The notes under the pieces are model-generated. The model was given only the letters and a program-made list of their open reading frames with translations. It ran no database searches and had not been told where the DNA came from. From assembly GCF_007828955.1 (NCBI RefSeq), contig NZ_VIVR01000001.1:7626001-7690000 (forward strand): a stretch of DNA of 64,000 nucleotides. The letters are read 5' to 3'. Source of the DNA: Kitasatospora atroaurantiaca (GTDB taxonomy: Bacteria; Actinomycetota; Actinomycetes; Streptomycetales; Streptomycetaceae). Below are positions 1 through 11,850 of the stretch, one piece after another (the first letter of the stretch is position 1; every line of letters begins with the position of its first letter). Made by a program: the position numbers and the translations under genes.

Positions 1-692
1 GTCGACGGTGCCGAAGCGGTTGTACAGGTCGATCTTGCCGTCCACCACCGGCACGGTGACCTGGTTCGGGATCGTCTCACTGGCGGTGAAGTTCAGGTTC
101 GACGCCACCGGGCGGGCCTGGCCGTGCGGGTAGACGGTGACATACCCGCCGGCGGTGGGGTTGGTGGCGGTGACGTTCAGCACCACAGCACTGACCCCCG
201 TTGCTGGGACGCCGCCCCGGCCTGCCACCTGGAGGGTGAGCGAGCTGTCCGGGCCGACCTTGCCCTTCGCGGCACCGATCCCGCTGCGGGTGTCGAGCAG
301 CCGCGCCGGGAGGTCAAGACCGGTGAACCGGGAGCCGCTGGTGCCCGGGGTGTAGTAGCCGCTTATGTCGGCCACCAGGTCGACGGTGCCGAAGCGGTTG
401 TACAGGTCGATCTTGCCGTCCACCACCGGCACGGTGACCTGGTTCGGGATCGTCTCACTGGCGGTGAAGTTCAGGTTCGACGCCACCGGGCGGGCCTGGC
501 CGTGCGGGTAGACGGTGACATACCCGCCGGCGGTGGGGTTGGTGGCGGTGACGTTCATTACCACGGCACTGACCCCCGTTGCTGGGACGCCGCCCCGGCC
601 TGCCACCTGGAGGGTGAGCGAGCTGTCCGGGCCGACCTTGCCCTTCGCGGCACCGATCCCGCTGCGGGTGTCGAGCAGCCGCGCCGGGGTGA
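1..692. repeat. 378-bp direct tandem repeat inside the secreted protein gene
   Basis: Positions 1-314 and 379-692 match with a constant 378-bp offset (126 codons). The copies differ at only a few bases, for example near 196-207 versus 574-585. After 314 and 692 the copies diverge. The array may continue beyond the left edge. Confidence 0.9.
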
Positions 693-1335
693 GCGGCACG
701 AAGGTGCTCTTCGCGGCGAAGTCGACGTTGTGGCCGTCGCCGACGTAGGAGAGCGAGACTGGGCGGACGGACTGACTGGCCAGCCCGTCGGCGGACAGCT
801 CCAGCTGACCCTTGAGCAGCACGGACTTCACCGCAGGCGCGACGGAGAAGTGGAAGTCGTAGACCGCGGCGGGCATCAGGTCGCCGGAGACGTCGTGGGG
901 CGGCAGATCCAGGGTGAGCGATCCGTCGCCGTTGACCACCCACTGCCCGGCCGCCGTCGAACCGGCCGCCCCGGGGGTGGACGGGAGGTAGGACACCTGG
1001 ACGGCGATCATCCGGCCGAGCAGCTCGGGCGAGTACCCGGAGGCCGCCACCGACTCTGCGGACAGGGTGAGCCCCAACTTGACGTTCTTGGCGCCCTTGG
1101 AGCCTACGTTGACGGCCACCCGGCACATCGCCTCGCCGTCTCCCGAGTTGACCACCAGCGGTTGGGTACCCCAGTCGAACCACTGGGCGCCGTTACCGAC
1201 CGGGCACTCGGCCCCGCTCAGGCCCGTCTCCGGCCAGTCGGCGAAGGCCACCTGCACCGGCAGCATCCCGGCGATCACCAGCGCGGCGGCACCGGCCAGC
1301 CCGGCCCGGTGGATTCTCTTCACACGGTCCCCCAT
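1..1335 (-). CDS. Secreted protein with tandem 126-residue repeats (C-terminus outside window)
   Basis: The reverse strand is open from an ATG at 1335 to the left edge, giving about 445 visible codons. An in-frame GTG at 1323 is an alternative start that fits the signal peptide better (MKRIHRAGLAGAAAL, then a hydrophobic stretch ending PVQVAFA). After an N-terminal beta-rich region of about 200 residues come repeats containing LLDTRSGIGAAKGKVGP, VVMNVTATNPTAGGYVTVY and NQVTVPVVDGKIDLYN. Repeats of this kind are common in exported actinobacterial proteins, usually annotated as hypothetical or cell-wall associated. I infer an extracellular structural or adhesive role; no catalytic motif is visible. 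The two visible repeats are nearly identical at DNA level. Confidence 0.85.
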   Translation of the reverse strand, partial: MGDRVKRIHRAGLAGAAALVIAGMLPVQVAFADWPETGLSGAECPVGNGAQWFDWGTQPLVVNSGDGEAMCRVAVNVGSKGAKNVKLGLTLSAESVAASGYSPELLGRMIAVQVSYLPSTPGAAGSTAAGQWVVNGDGSLTLDLPPHDVSGDLMPAAVYDFHFSVAPAVKSVLLKGQLELSADGLASQSVRPVSLSYVGDGHNVDFAAKSTFVPLTPARLLDTRSGIGAAKGKVGPDSSLTLQVAGRGGVPATGVSAVVMNVTATNPTAGGYVTVYPHGQARPVASNLNFTASETIPNQVTVPVVDGKIDLYNRFGTVDLVADISGYYTPGTSGSRFTGLDLPARLLDTRSGIGAAKGKVGPDSSLTLQVAGRGGVPATGVSAVVLNVTATNPTAGGYVTVYPHGQARPVASNLNFTASETIPNQVTVPVVDGKIDLYNRFGTVD

Positions 1336-1538
1336 TTGAAGTTCGAACGAACGTAAGTCGGTCGGATCATATGCATGCCAGCGGCCAGGGTAGGAGCCCG
1401 GACCCTGCCCGGCCACTGCTTTCAGTGGTTGGTTCCGGGGTGGTGCTGGTCCGAGCTTTGCGTCGCTGAAGTGTGATGTCGTCTTCGTACCGAAGATAGG
1501 CATCGTGGTTGGTGAAGCCCTGGGGACACCCGTCATGA

Positions 1539-2063
1539 CGGTGCGCCGGGTGGGCTGATCGTCGTCGCAACCTGGCCCGAGATCTCGACACGGCCACAGA
1601 CCCCACCGACTACCGGCACCGGCGCGAAGCACTGCCGAGCTGGTTCCTGACCCGCGACACCTGGCACGAGATCATCGCCGATCTTCCACTCGTTCCAGGA
1701 CCCGTCCGTCCTAACCTGGACGACCGCAAGCGACAAGGAGCATCCGCCTTCGCTGGGCCCACGTCACCTGAGGCGAGCAACCTGTTCGCTCCGCGTTGCA
1801 TCGAAGCCGAGCAGCCCGACGACATCCGCCGGGCCCGGCTCCTCCGGCGTGCTAACACCTGGTTCCAACTGTCACGGTCGGATCCCCTCAACCACTACGC
1901 GGCTCTGCGGGAACTCCTCCTACAGCACGCCGAAGACCTCGCACGGAAGATCGACAAGGGACACCAGACAGCGCGGCGCCGACAGCCGGGAACGGTCTGT
2001 CTTACTGACGTCCAGATCGCCCAGCTTCACGCTCAGGCTCGCGCAGAGCGGCATCAAGTATGA
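1539..2063 (+). pseudogene. Headless ORF remnant, function unknown
   Basis: Forward frame open for 174 codons from just after a TGA at 1536 to a TGA at 2061-2063. It has no credible start codon near its beginning. The translation looks like real protein, not a shadow: DPTDYRHRREALPSWFLTRD, then PDDIRRARLLRRANTWFQLS, then NHYAALRELLLQHAEDLARK, with helical, charged, Trp-rich sequence. I do not recognise the family with confidence. It lies in a gene-poor stretch (1336-2001 has no other supportable gene), and its 3' end overlaps the convergent hypothetical gene. Best read as the C-terminal remnant of a gene that lost its start. Confidence 0.45.
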
Positions 2064-2391
2064 GTTTCCGCAGGTCGTCGGGCATACCAGGTGCGTCTTG
2101 CCAGGCGCGAGCGATCGCGAGAAGCGCGTCCCATACGTCCTCGGCCGCGGAACCTGGCTGACCGGTGTCCAGGTCGGCGAACAACGACGCGCAGAGGACG
2201 TTGGTCACGTCATACAGGGCGCCCGCGGCCCTGGACACGTCGGCCATACTCGCGTCCGCTGCACGAGGTGGCTCGCCGGGGAACCGGAGGGCAACCGAAC
2301 CAACGGAGTAGCTTCGCCCATGGATGAAGTCCCGCAGAGCGCGGAGCTGATCTCGGGTCGGCAGGGACGGCTGGGCAGCGCGCTCGGTCAC
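2002..2391 (-). CDS. Hypothetical protein, 129 aa
   Basis: Reverse-strand ORF with a GTG start at 2391. The translation begins MTERAAQPSLPTRDQLRALR and continues with a plausible helical protein (RAAGALYDVTNVLCASLFAD, then AEDVWDALLAIARAWQDAPG). It has no signal peptide, membrane segment or catalytic motif, and I do not recognise the family. Its 3' end overlaps the headless ORF on the other strand by about 60 bp. That arrangement suits a degraded region, but this reading frame itself is intact. Confidence 0.5.
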   Translation of the reverse strand: MTERAAQPSLPTRDQLRALRDFIHGRSYSVGSVALRFPGEPPRAADASMADVSRAAGALYDVTNVLCASLFADLDTGQPGSAAEDVWDALLAIARAWQDAPGMPDDLRKLILDAALREPEREAGRSGRQ

Positions 2392-2415
2392 AACCCAGAC
2401 CCTATCGATGCTGGC

Positions 2416-2838
2416 CTACCGAACCGCCATTGACATCGGTTCCAACAACCGTGACCAAGTTCCAACTAACGTGTCACGGCTCAACCGGGAGCGGGTTCCG
2501 GAAAGGGGGCGGTGACAGACGTCGCGACCAGGTGACAACCACCTCGACCAGTCACACTCGCCGGGGCCGACCCCTGGACGCCGTCGACGGGCTTCGTCGG
2601 CAGTGGGCCTGCGAGTGTCGACGTAGGTGTCGACGGCCTGCTCGTCGAGTGCGTCGACGCCGGCGGTCTCGGCGAAGCCGCCGGCGGAGCGGATCCCGTC
2701 GGCGACCTCGTCGAGCGTGGCCTTGGTGCGACCGGCCTGGAAGACCCTGGCCCCCTCCTGGGCGAAGGTGCGGGCCACCGCGCGGCCGATCCGGCCGCCC
2801 GCTCCGTGGATCACGGCGACCTTGTTCTCCAGCACCAT
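2416..2838 (-). pseudogene. Truncated short-chain dehydrogenase/reductase (SDR)
   Basis: From an ATG at 2838 the first ~75 residues are a classical SDR N-terminus: VAVIHGAGGRIGRAVARTFA carries the TGxxxGxG-like cofactor loop, followed by GARVFQAGRTKATLDEVADG and a second strand ending VDTYVD near 2605. After that the sequence turns into Arg-rich, non-SDR sequence and stops at 2416. The Ser-Tyr-Lys catalytic region of a normal ~250-residue SDR is missing. This is therefore a 5' fragment left by deletion or rearrangement, and it should not have dehydrogenase activity. Confidence 0.75.
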
Positions 2839-2920
2839 GTCAGTACGTCCTTCGAGGGGTGCTCCCGCAGGGATTCGCCCTTACCCGAAGCACCCGGGCG
2901 GACACTGACGACACGCCTGA

Positions 2921-4342
2921 CTAGCGGCCGAGCGGAATCGGCCACTCGTGGTGGTAGCCCGGCAGGGGGAGCTTGCCCTCGATGATCGGGGTGCCGAAGA
3001 TCTTCAGGTGCGCCAGCAGCGCCCCGGTCAGGTCGATGCCGCCGTACAGTGCCCAACTGCCCGGGACCTTCGGCGGGTTGCCCGCCGTGTCCACCGTCAG
3101 GGAGCCGTCGACCTGGGCCCGGAGGTAGGGCTCGAGTGTCGCCTCGACACCCACCGCGTCGTAGAGGCCGACGCTCACCTCGGCGCCGAGCCCGGCGCGG
3201 ACCCCCGCCTTGCCGGCCAGGCGCAGCCGCACCGGCGAGACCTTGGTGTCACTCGCGTTGCTGACCGGGCTCCAGCCCCTCCCGCCGGTGTAGTCGGCGT
3301 GCACCGACCAGGAGCCGGTGACCTCCTGCTCGGTGTCCACGGTCACCTTGCCGTCGGCGCTGACCTCCAGGAAGCAGGTCAGCCCGACATTGACCACGAC
3401 CGGTATGCCCGCGACCGTCAGGACGGGGCTGGCGTGCAGTTGGGCGAAGGGGAGGCGCACGGGGGCGCTGCCGGTGCTCCGGGCCAGCTCACCGCTGATC
3501 TTCCACTGGGCGTGCGCGCCGAGGTCGAAGCCGATGGACGCCGTCCGAGGGCTGCCCAGCTTCGCCCCGTGGTAGGCGAAGTTGACGGCGGGGTGCAGCT
3601 GGAGGGACCCGGAGGCGTCCGCGGAGGCGCCGCCCGGCAGCGGGATCGGGGCCTTCACATCCAGCTCGACGGTCCCGGAGGCGGCGGCAGTCGCGCCGCC
3701 GTTCTGCCCGCCTATGGACAGCTTCAGGTCCTTGACCAGCGGCGTCACCTTGATGGCGTGCGGGTCGACGGCGACCTTGCCGTCCGCCTCGGTGCCCCCG
3801 AGCAGCTCGGACAGGGTCGCCGGGCGGGTGGAGACGCTGACCTTGTCGCCGCCCCCCGGACGCACCTCGGTGACGGCGATGAGCGCACCCTGCGGTGCGG
3901 CGGCCGTCGGCGGGCTGGCGATGAGCTGGCCGGCCCGGACGACCCCCGCCGAGGCGGACGGTGACGGGGTGTTGGTAGGTGTGGCCGTGGGCGTGGTGGT
4001 GGTCGGCGCCGTGGCCAGGACGGCGGTGCCCGCACCCGGGTCGTAGGAGACCAGCTGGACGCCCTGCGCCGCAGGGGAGAGGGCGGGCCCGTCCTGCCCC
4101 GGCGTGCTGATCGCGACCTGCTGCGCCCCGGGTTGGGCGGCGGTCACCACCAGGGAGCCCGATCCGGTACGGGGCGGGGTGGTGGCCGAGGCCGGTGCGG
4201 GCGTGGAGGCGAAGGTCGAGGGCGCAGCGGTGGCGGATGCCGCCGAGTGCGGCGCGCTCGCCGGAGCCGCGCAGGCGGAACCGCCGAGCACCAGCAGGGC
4301 GGTGACGGCGGGCACGACGACCGTGCGTATGGAGCTGTTCAA
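2921..4342 (-). CDS. Secreted, lipoprotein-like hypothetical protein, 473 aa
   Basis: Starts at ATG 4342 with MNSSIRTVVVPAVTALLVLG followed by GSACAAP. This is a hydrophobic signal ending in a Cys that resembles a lipobox, though the residue at -3 is Gly rather than the usual Leu. Residues ~35-140 include Ala/Ser/Thr/Pro-rich linker sequence (TTTTPTATPTNTPSPSAS). The remaining ~330 residues are Gly/Val-rich beta sequence (IKVTPLVKDLKLSIGGQNGG; VSVGLYDAVGVEATLEPYLR). No enzyme motif is visible. Likely surface-anchored or secreted with a structural or ligand-binding role; the family is not recognised. Confidence 0.8.
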   Translation of the reverse strand: MNSSIRTVVVPAVTALLVLGGSACAAPASAPHSAASATAAPSTFASTPAPASATTPPRTGSGSLVVTAAQPGAQQVAISTPGQDGPALSPAAQGVQLVSYDPGAGTAVLATAPTTTTPTATPTNTPSPSASAGVVRAGQLIASPPTAAAPQGALIAVTEVRPGGGDKVSVSTRPATLSELLGGTEADGKVAVDPHAIKVTPLVKDLKLSIGGQNGGATAAASGTVELDVKAPIPLPGGASADASGSLQLHPAVNFAYHGAKLGSPRTASIGFDLGAHAQWKISGELARSTGSAPVRLPFAQLHASPVLTVAGIPVVVNVGLTCFLEVSADGKVTVDTEQEVTGSWSVHADYTGGRGWSPVSNASDTKVSPVRLRLAGKAGVRAGLGAEVSVGLYDAVGVEATLEPYLRAQVDGSLTVDTAGNPPKVPGSWALYGGIDLTGALLAHLKIFGTPIIEGKLPLPGYHHEWPIPLGR

Positions 4343-4582
4343 CAGGTCCCCTTCGGAGCGGCGGACGAGGACACGACCGCCCGAGATCAGTAGGCGCAGG
4401 CGGCGTGGTCAGCCGCAGCCCGTCATGTTACTGATGGGTCATCAATTTGTCGAAGACATGCAAAGCCGGTCTGAAGCAGCAACTCGCCTGGAAGCAGGGC
4501 AACTTGACGGACAATCAGGAGAACAGGCCCCCCGTCCGGCGGGGGTAATGGTCAGGAAATACCGCCGAGTGGCGGGTCGCCG
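4343..4582. promoter_or_regulatory. Intergenic region with short palindrome
   Basis: This 240-bp stretch separates two reverse-strand genes and should hold the promoter of the lipoprotein-like gene. It contains one perfect short inverted repeat, TGATG-N3-CATCA, at 4432-4444, about 90 bp upstream of the 4342 start. The regulator is unknown. I see no gene here. Confidence 0.25.
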
Positions 4583-5515
4583 TCAGCCGGCGGGGATCAG
4601 CCGGGTACCGGGTGGGAGTGCACCCGCCCGGTCGGCATCGGCGAGGTGAGTCAGGACGGTGTCCCGCAGCGCACCCGCCGCCCGGGTCAGTGGGACGTCG
4701 CGGCCGTGCGCCACGGCGATGGTCCGCGCCAGGCCGGGCCCGGCGAACGGGGTGACGGTCAGGCCGGAGCGGGCCGCGACCATGCCCGGCAGTACTGCCG
4801 GTCCCAGGCCGGCCCGGACGAAGCCGAGTACCGCGTCCATCTCGCCGCCCTCGACCGCGAAGGACGGCTCGAACCCGGCCGCCCGGCAGGCGGCGAGGGT
4901 GGTCTCGCGGAGGTCGTACCCCTCGCGGAACATCACCAACGGCTGCTCGCGCAGGTCCTCGATCCTGGCCCGCCGCCGCTTCGCCCGCCCGGCGGACACC
5001 AGGACCAGGTCCTCGTGCAGCAGCTCGGTCACGTCCAGGGCGGGCAGCTCGCCCGACCGGGGAGTGATGATCAGCGCGAGGTCGAGCTCGCCGTCCGCCA
5101 GCGTGCGGACCAGGTCCCGCGAGCCGTCCTCGCGTACCTGCAGCTCAACGCCTGGGTATCGCGCCCGGTAGGCCCGCAGGACGTCGGGAACCAGGCTGAC
5201 GCACAGGCTCGGCGGTGCGCCGAGCCGCACCCGGCCGCGTCGCAGCTGCACGGTCTCCTGTACGGCCAGCCGGGCGTTCTCGGTGTCCGCGAGGATGCGC
5301 CGGACCAGCGGGAGCAGGGCCTCGCCGGCGTCGGTCAGGGCGATGCCGCCGCGCGTCCGGTGGAACAGCTCGGCCCCCAACTCCCGTTCCAGGCTGCGGA
5401 TCTGCTGGGAGAGCGAGGGCTGGGCGACATGCATCCGTTCGGCGGCCCGGGTGAAGTGCCGGGTCTCCGCGACGGCCGCGAAGTAGCGGAGCTGCTGGAA
5501 CTGCACGAGACCCAT
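4583..5515 (-). CDS. LysR-family transcriptional regulator
   Basis: A winged helix-turn-helix occupies residues ~1-65 (QQLRYFAAVAETRHFTRAAE, AQPSLSQQIRSLERELGAEL), followed by a periplasmic-binding-like effector domain to the C-terminus. This is typical LysR organisation and length (310 aa). I place the start at ATG 5515 (MGLVQFQQLRYF) rather than the in-frame codon at 5560, because 5515 gives the family-standard N-terminus and leaves the LysR-type box (5525-5545) upstream of the gene. It is divergent from sdhCAB, so it probably controls that operon and itself. The effector cannot be predicted. Confidence 0.93.
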   Translation of the reverse strand: MGLVQFQQLRYFAAVAETRHFTRAAERMHVAQPSLSQQIRSLERELGAELFHRTRGGIALTDAGEALLPLVRRILADTENARLAVQETVQLRRGRVRLGAPPSLCVSLVPDVLRAYRARYPGVELQVREDGSRDLVRTLADGELDLALIITPRSGELPALDVTELLHEDLVLVSAGRAKRRRARIEDLREQPLVMFREGYDLRETTLAACRAAGFEPSFAVEGGEMDAVLGFVRAGLGPAVLPGMVAARSGLTVTPFAGPGLARTIAVAHGRDVPLTRAAGALRDTVLTHLADADRAGALPPGTRLIPAG

Positions 5516-5524
5516 GATAGGTCC

Positions 5525-5545
5525 ACGATAGGCACAACCTATCGT
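5525..5545. promoter_or_regulatory. LysR-type regulator binding box
   Basis: Perfect inverted repeat ACGATAGG-N5-CCTATCGT. Its core ATAGG-N5-CCTAT has the T-N11-A form of LysR-type boxes. It sits 10 bp upstream of the regulator start and about 57 bp upstream of sdhC. An extra half-site, GATAGG, overlaps the regulator start codon at 5516-5521. Autoregulation and control of sdhCAB are inferred. Confidence 0.75.
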
Positions 5546-5601
5546 CACGAGCTCCAACATGTCTTGGACGCACCGACCACCGCCTCCCTAGCGTGGCGCT
5601 C

Positions 5602-6302
5602 ATGGCACTCGCGACTCGGCCGGGCAGACGGCCCTCCACCCTCTCGGCCCTCTGGGGTTCGACGGTCGGCAAGAAGGCGGCCATGGCGGTCAGCGGCGTG
5701 GTCATGCTGCTCTACCTGGTCTTCCACATGCTCGGCAATCTCAAGGTCTTCTTCGGCCCGGGCGACATCAACGGCTATGCCGCCTGGCTCCGCACCATCG
5801 GCGAGCCGTTCCTCCGCTTCGGCTGGTTCCTCTGGATCGCCAGGGCCGCCCTGCTCGCCGCGGTGCTGGTGCACGGCGTCGCCGCGTACCAGCTGAGCCG
5901 CCGCGACCTGGCCGCCCGGCCGCAGAAGTACGCGCACCGCCGGCAGCGGGCGAGCTACGCGACCCGGACGATGCGCTGGGGCGGGGTGATCCTGGCGCTA
6001 TTCATCGTCTGGCACATCCTGGACCTCACCACCCTGACCGTGAACCCGCGCGGCGAGGAGGGGCACCCGTACCAGAACATCGTCGCCTCCTTCTCGACCT
6101 GGTACGGCGGTGGCATCTACATCCTCGCGATGCTCGCCCTCGGGCTGCACGTCCGGCACGGGTTCTGGAGTGCCGCGCAGACCCTCGGTGTCAACAACCC
6201 CCGCCGGGACAGGGCGTTGAAGGTGAGCGCCGACGTGCTCGCCCTCCTCCTGACCGCCGGATTCCTCTCCGTCCCCGTAGCCGTGCTGACCGGAGTCGTG
6301 CG

Positions 6303-6306
<4 letters not shown>
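5602..6306 (+). CDS. sdhC: Succinate dehydrogenase/fumarate reductase cytochrome b subunit (b558 type)
   Basis: Single-polypeptide membrane anchor with about five hydrophobic segments (AAMAVSGVVMLLYLVFHMLG, ARAALLAAVLVHGVAAYQLS, GVILALFIVWHILDLTT, YILAMLALGLHVRHGFW, VLALLLTAGFLSVPVAVL). Conserved His residues within them are candidate haem ligands. Such b558-type subunits replace separate SdhC and SdhD and pass electrons between the flavoprotein/iron-sulfur dimer and menaquinone. I prefer ATG 5602 (MALATRPGRRPS) over the in-frame GTG at 5593. The stop overlaps the sdhA start in an ATGA, so the genes are translationally coupled. Confidence 0.93.
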
Positions 6307-8284
<1,978 letters not shown>

Positions 8285-8288
<4 letters not shown>

Positions 8289-9025
8289 ACCTCACCCTGC
8301 GGATCTGGCGCCAGGCCGGACCGGACACCCCTGGTGCCCTGACCACCTACCGGGTCGACGGGATCAGCCCCGACATGTCCTTCCTGGAGATGCTGGACAC
8401 CCTCAACGAGGAGCTGATCCTGCGCGGCGAGCAGCCGGTCGCCTTCGACCACGACTGCCGGGAGGGGATCTGCGGCGCCTGCGGGATGGTGATCAACGGC
8501 CAGGCGCACGGGCCGGAGCGGACAACCACCTGCCAGCTCCACATGCGGCACTTCGAGGACGGCGACACCATCGACGTGGAGCCCTGGCGGGCGGGCGCGT
8601 TCCCGGTGGTCAAGGACCTGGTGGTGGACCGCTCCGCCCTCGACCGGATCATCGGCTCCGGCGGCTACATCACGGCGCCCACCGGCAGCGCCCCCGAGGC
8701 GCATGCCACTCCGGTGCCGAAGGAGGTGGCGGACCTCGCCTTCGAGCACGCCGAGTGCATCGGGTGCGGCGCCTGCGTGGCGGCCTGCCCGAACGGCTCG
8801 GCGATGCTGTTCACCGCGGCCAAGGTGGTGCACCTCAACCTCCTTCCGCAGGGCGCCCCGGAGCGCGGCAGCCGGGTGCGCTCGATGGTGGCGGCGATGG
8901 ACGCCGAGGGATTCGGCGGCTGCACCAACACGGGGGAGTGCGCCACCGCCTGCCCCAAGGGCATCCCGCTCACCGGTATCGCCACCCTCAACCGCGAGTT
9001 CCTGCGCGGTGCTCGGCAGCGGTAG
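8285..9025 (+). CDS. sdhB: Succinate dehydrogenase/fumarate reductase iron-sulfur subunit
   Basis: 246 residues from ATG 8285, which overlaps the sdhA stop. An N-terminal [2Fe-2S] ferredoxin-like domain has DCREGICGACGMVING (~57-72) plus a fourth Cys in TTTCQLH. The C-terminal domain carries CIGCGACVAACPNG (~157) and CTNTGECATACPKG (~213), which supply the cysteines for the [4Fe-4S] and [3Fe-4S]/[4Fe-4S] clusters. It relays electrons from the flavoprotein to the membrane subunit. This completes a three-gene b558-type complex under likely LysR control. Confidence 0.96.
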
Positions 9026-9192
9026 TCAGCCACGCTCCGCCGTCGTCGAGCAGCGTCGGGAAGTCCTCGGGACGGGCGGTGCGCAGCGCGGTGGCGAGCC
9101 GCGCCGAGCAGCAGGGCGGCGGTGCGCGAAGTCGGAGGTGACGGCGTGCGGTCACTCGTGACGCTTCGGCCCGCCTTGCCCTGCTGCCGCAA

Positions 9193-10613
<1,421 letters not shown>

Positions 10614-10617
<4 letters not shown>

Positions 10618-11849
10618 CGGGCACTCCCCGCGAGCTCGGCGACCGACGCGGCGACCGCGTCGACCTCGACCTCGGTGTTGTAGTAGTGCGGCGACAGTCG
10701 CAGACACCACTCCACGTCCTTGTCGGTGAAGTCGAACTGCGCGAACTCCCGGAAGCTCAGCGCCGAGTTGATGCCGCGCGCGTCCATCGCGGCCTTGAAC
10801 GGCTGCGGCTGCCACCCGTCGATCGCGAACGTGACCAGGGCGGCTGGTGCCGGGCCGCCGTCGAGCAGGCGCACCCGGGGGATGTCGGCCAGCTGTTCGC
10901 GCAGCCGGGCCGCCAGCGCCGGGGTGCGGCGGGCGACCGGTTCGATACCGACCCGCAGGGCGTAGCGGACGGCAGCCGCGCAGCCGAGCACGGTGGCGTA
11001 CGGGAACTCCCACTCCTCGAACCGGGCCGCCGTGTCGACCGGCCGGTAGGTGTCGGGCCCGGTCCAGCGGGCGCCGTACATGTCGATGAAGAGCGGCTCG
11101 TACCCGGCCGTGAGGACCCGGTCCGAGACATAGAGGAAGCCCGAACCGCGCGGCCCGCGCAGGAACTTGCGGCACGTGGCGGTGAGCAGGTCGCAGCCGA
11201 TCTGCTCGACGTCGATGTCGTACTGGCCGACCGACTGGCAGGCGTCGACCAGGTACAGCAGGTCGAGTTCGCGGCAGTGGCGGCCGATCTCGGCCACCGG
11301 TTGGACCAGGCCGGAGTTGGTCGGCACATGGGTGGCGGCGACCAGGCGCGGGCGGCGGGCGCGCATCAGTGCGGCCATCGCCTCGACATCGACGCCGCGG
11401 CCGTCGGGTTGGTCGGGGGCATGCACGATCTCGACGCCGTGGCGTCGACGAAGGGCGAGGAAGGCGATCTGGTTGGAGATGAAGTCGTTGCGGGTGGTGA
11501 GGACGATGTCGCCGGGGCGGAAGTCGATCGCGGACAGCGCCTTGGCGTAGGCGTGGGTGGCGCTGCCGGCGAAGGCGATGTTGCTCGGGCGGGTGTTGAT
11601 GAGCTCGGCGGTCGCGGCGTGGAAGTCGGCGATCTCGGTGGCCCGTGCGGCGGATGCCTCGTAACCGCCGATGGCGGCCTCCAAGTGCAGGTGGTCGAGC
11701 ATCGCCCCCAGCACCGGACGGGCCATCAGGCCGCAGCCGGCATTGTTGAAGTGGATCACCGATTCGCAGCCGGGGGTGTCGGCGCGCAGGGCGGTCAGGT
11801 CGAGAAGCGGTTCCGACGCTGACTCAGAAGCGCTATCCTGTATCTTCAT
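10614..11849 (-). CDS. Aminotransferase class V-fold PLP-dependent enzyme
   Basis: About 411 residues from ATG 11849 (MKIQDSASESASEPLLDLTA). Fold type I features: FNNAGCGLMARPVLGAMLDH near the N-terminus, substrate/PLP segments AGSATHAYAKALSAI and LVAATHVPTNSGLVQ, the PLP-binding Asp in LYLVDACQSVGQYD, and the Schiff-base Lys in LLTATCRKFLRGPRGSGFLY. It resembles the cysteine desulfurase/isopenicillin-N-epimerase branch; the substrate is not predictable. In-frame upstream starts exist to 11912, but these would run into the divergent MocR gene. It is co-transcribed with the MFS exporter. Confidence 0.88.
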
Positions 11850-11850
11850 G
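11834..11850. promoter_or_regulatory. Divergent start site; possible leaderless promoters
   Basis: The sequence CATG at 11847-11850 supplies both the reverse start codon of the aminotransferase (11849-11847) and the forward start codon of the MocR regulator (11848-11850). A -10-like TATCCT at 11834-11839 lies 8 bp before the forward ATG. On the other strand a TACTGT lies just upstream of the reverse ATG. That spacing fits leaderless transcription in both directions; this is inference from sequence only. Confidence 0.4.

Noticed and set aside
124..1356. A 410-codon forward ORF at the left edge
   Set aside because: It is the shadow of the reverse-strand secreted repeat protein, which has a signal peptide and recognisable repeats.
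9026..9192. A small gene between sdhB and the MFS gene
   Set aside because: Open frames here are short and Arg/Ala-rich with no ribosome-binding site or family resemblance; treated as intergenic.
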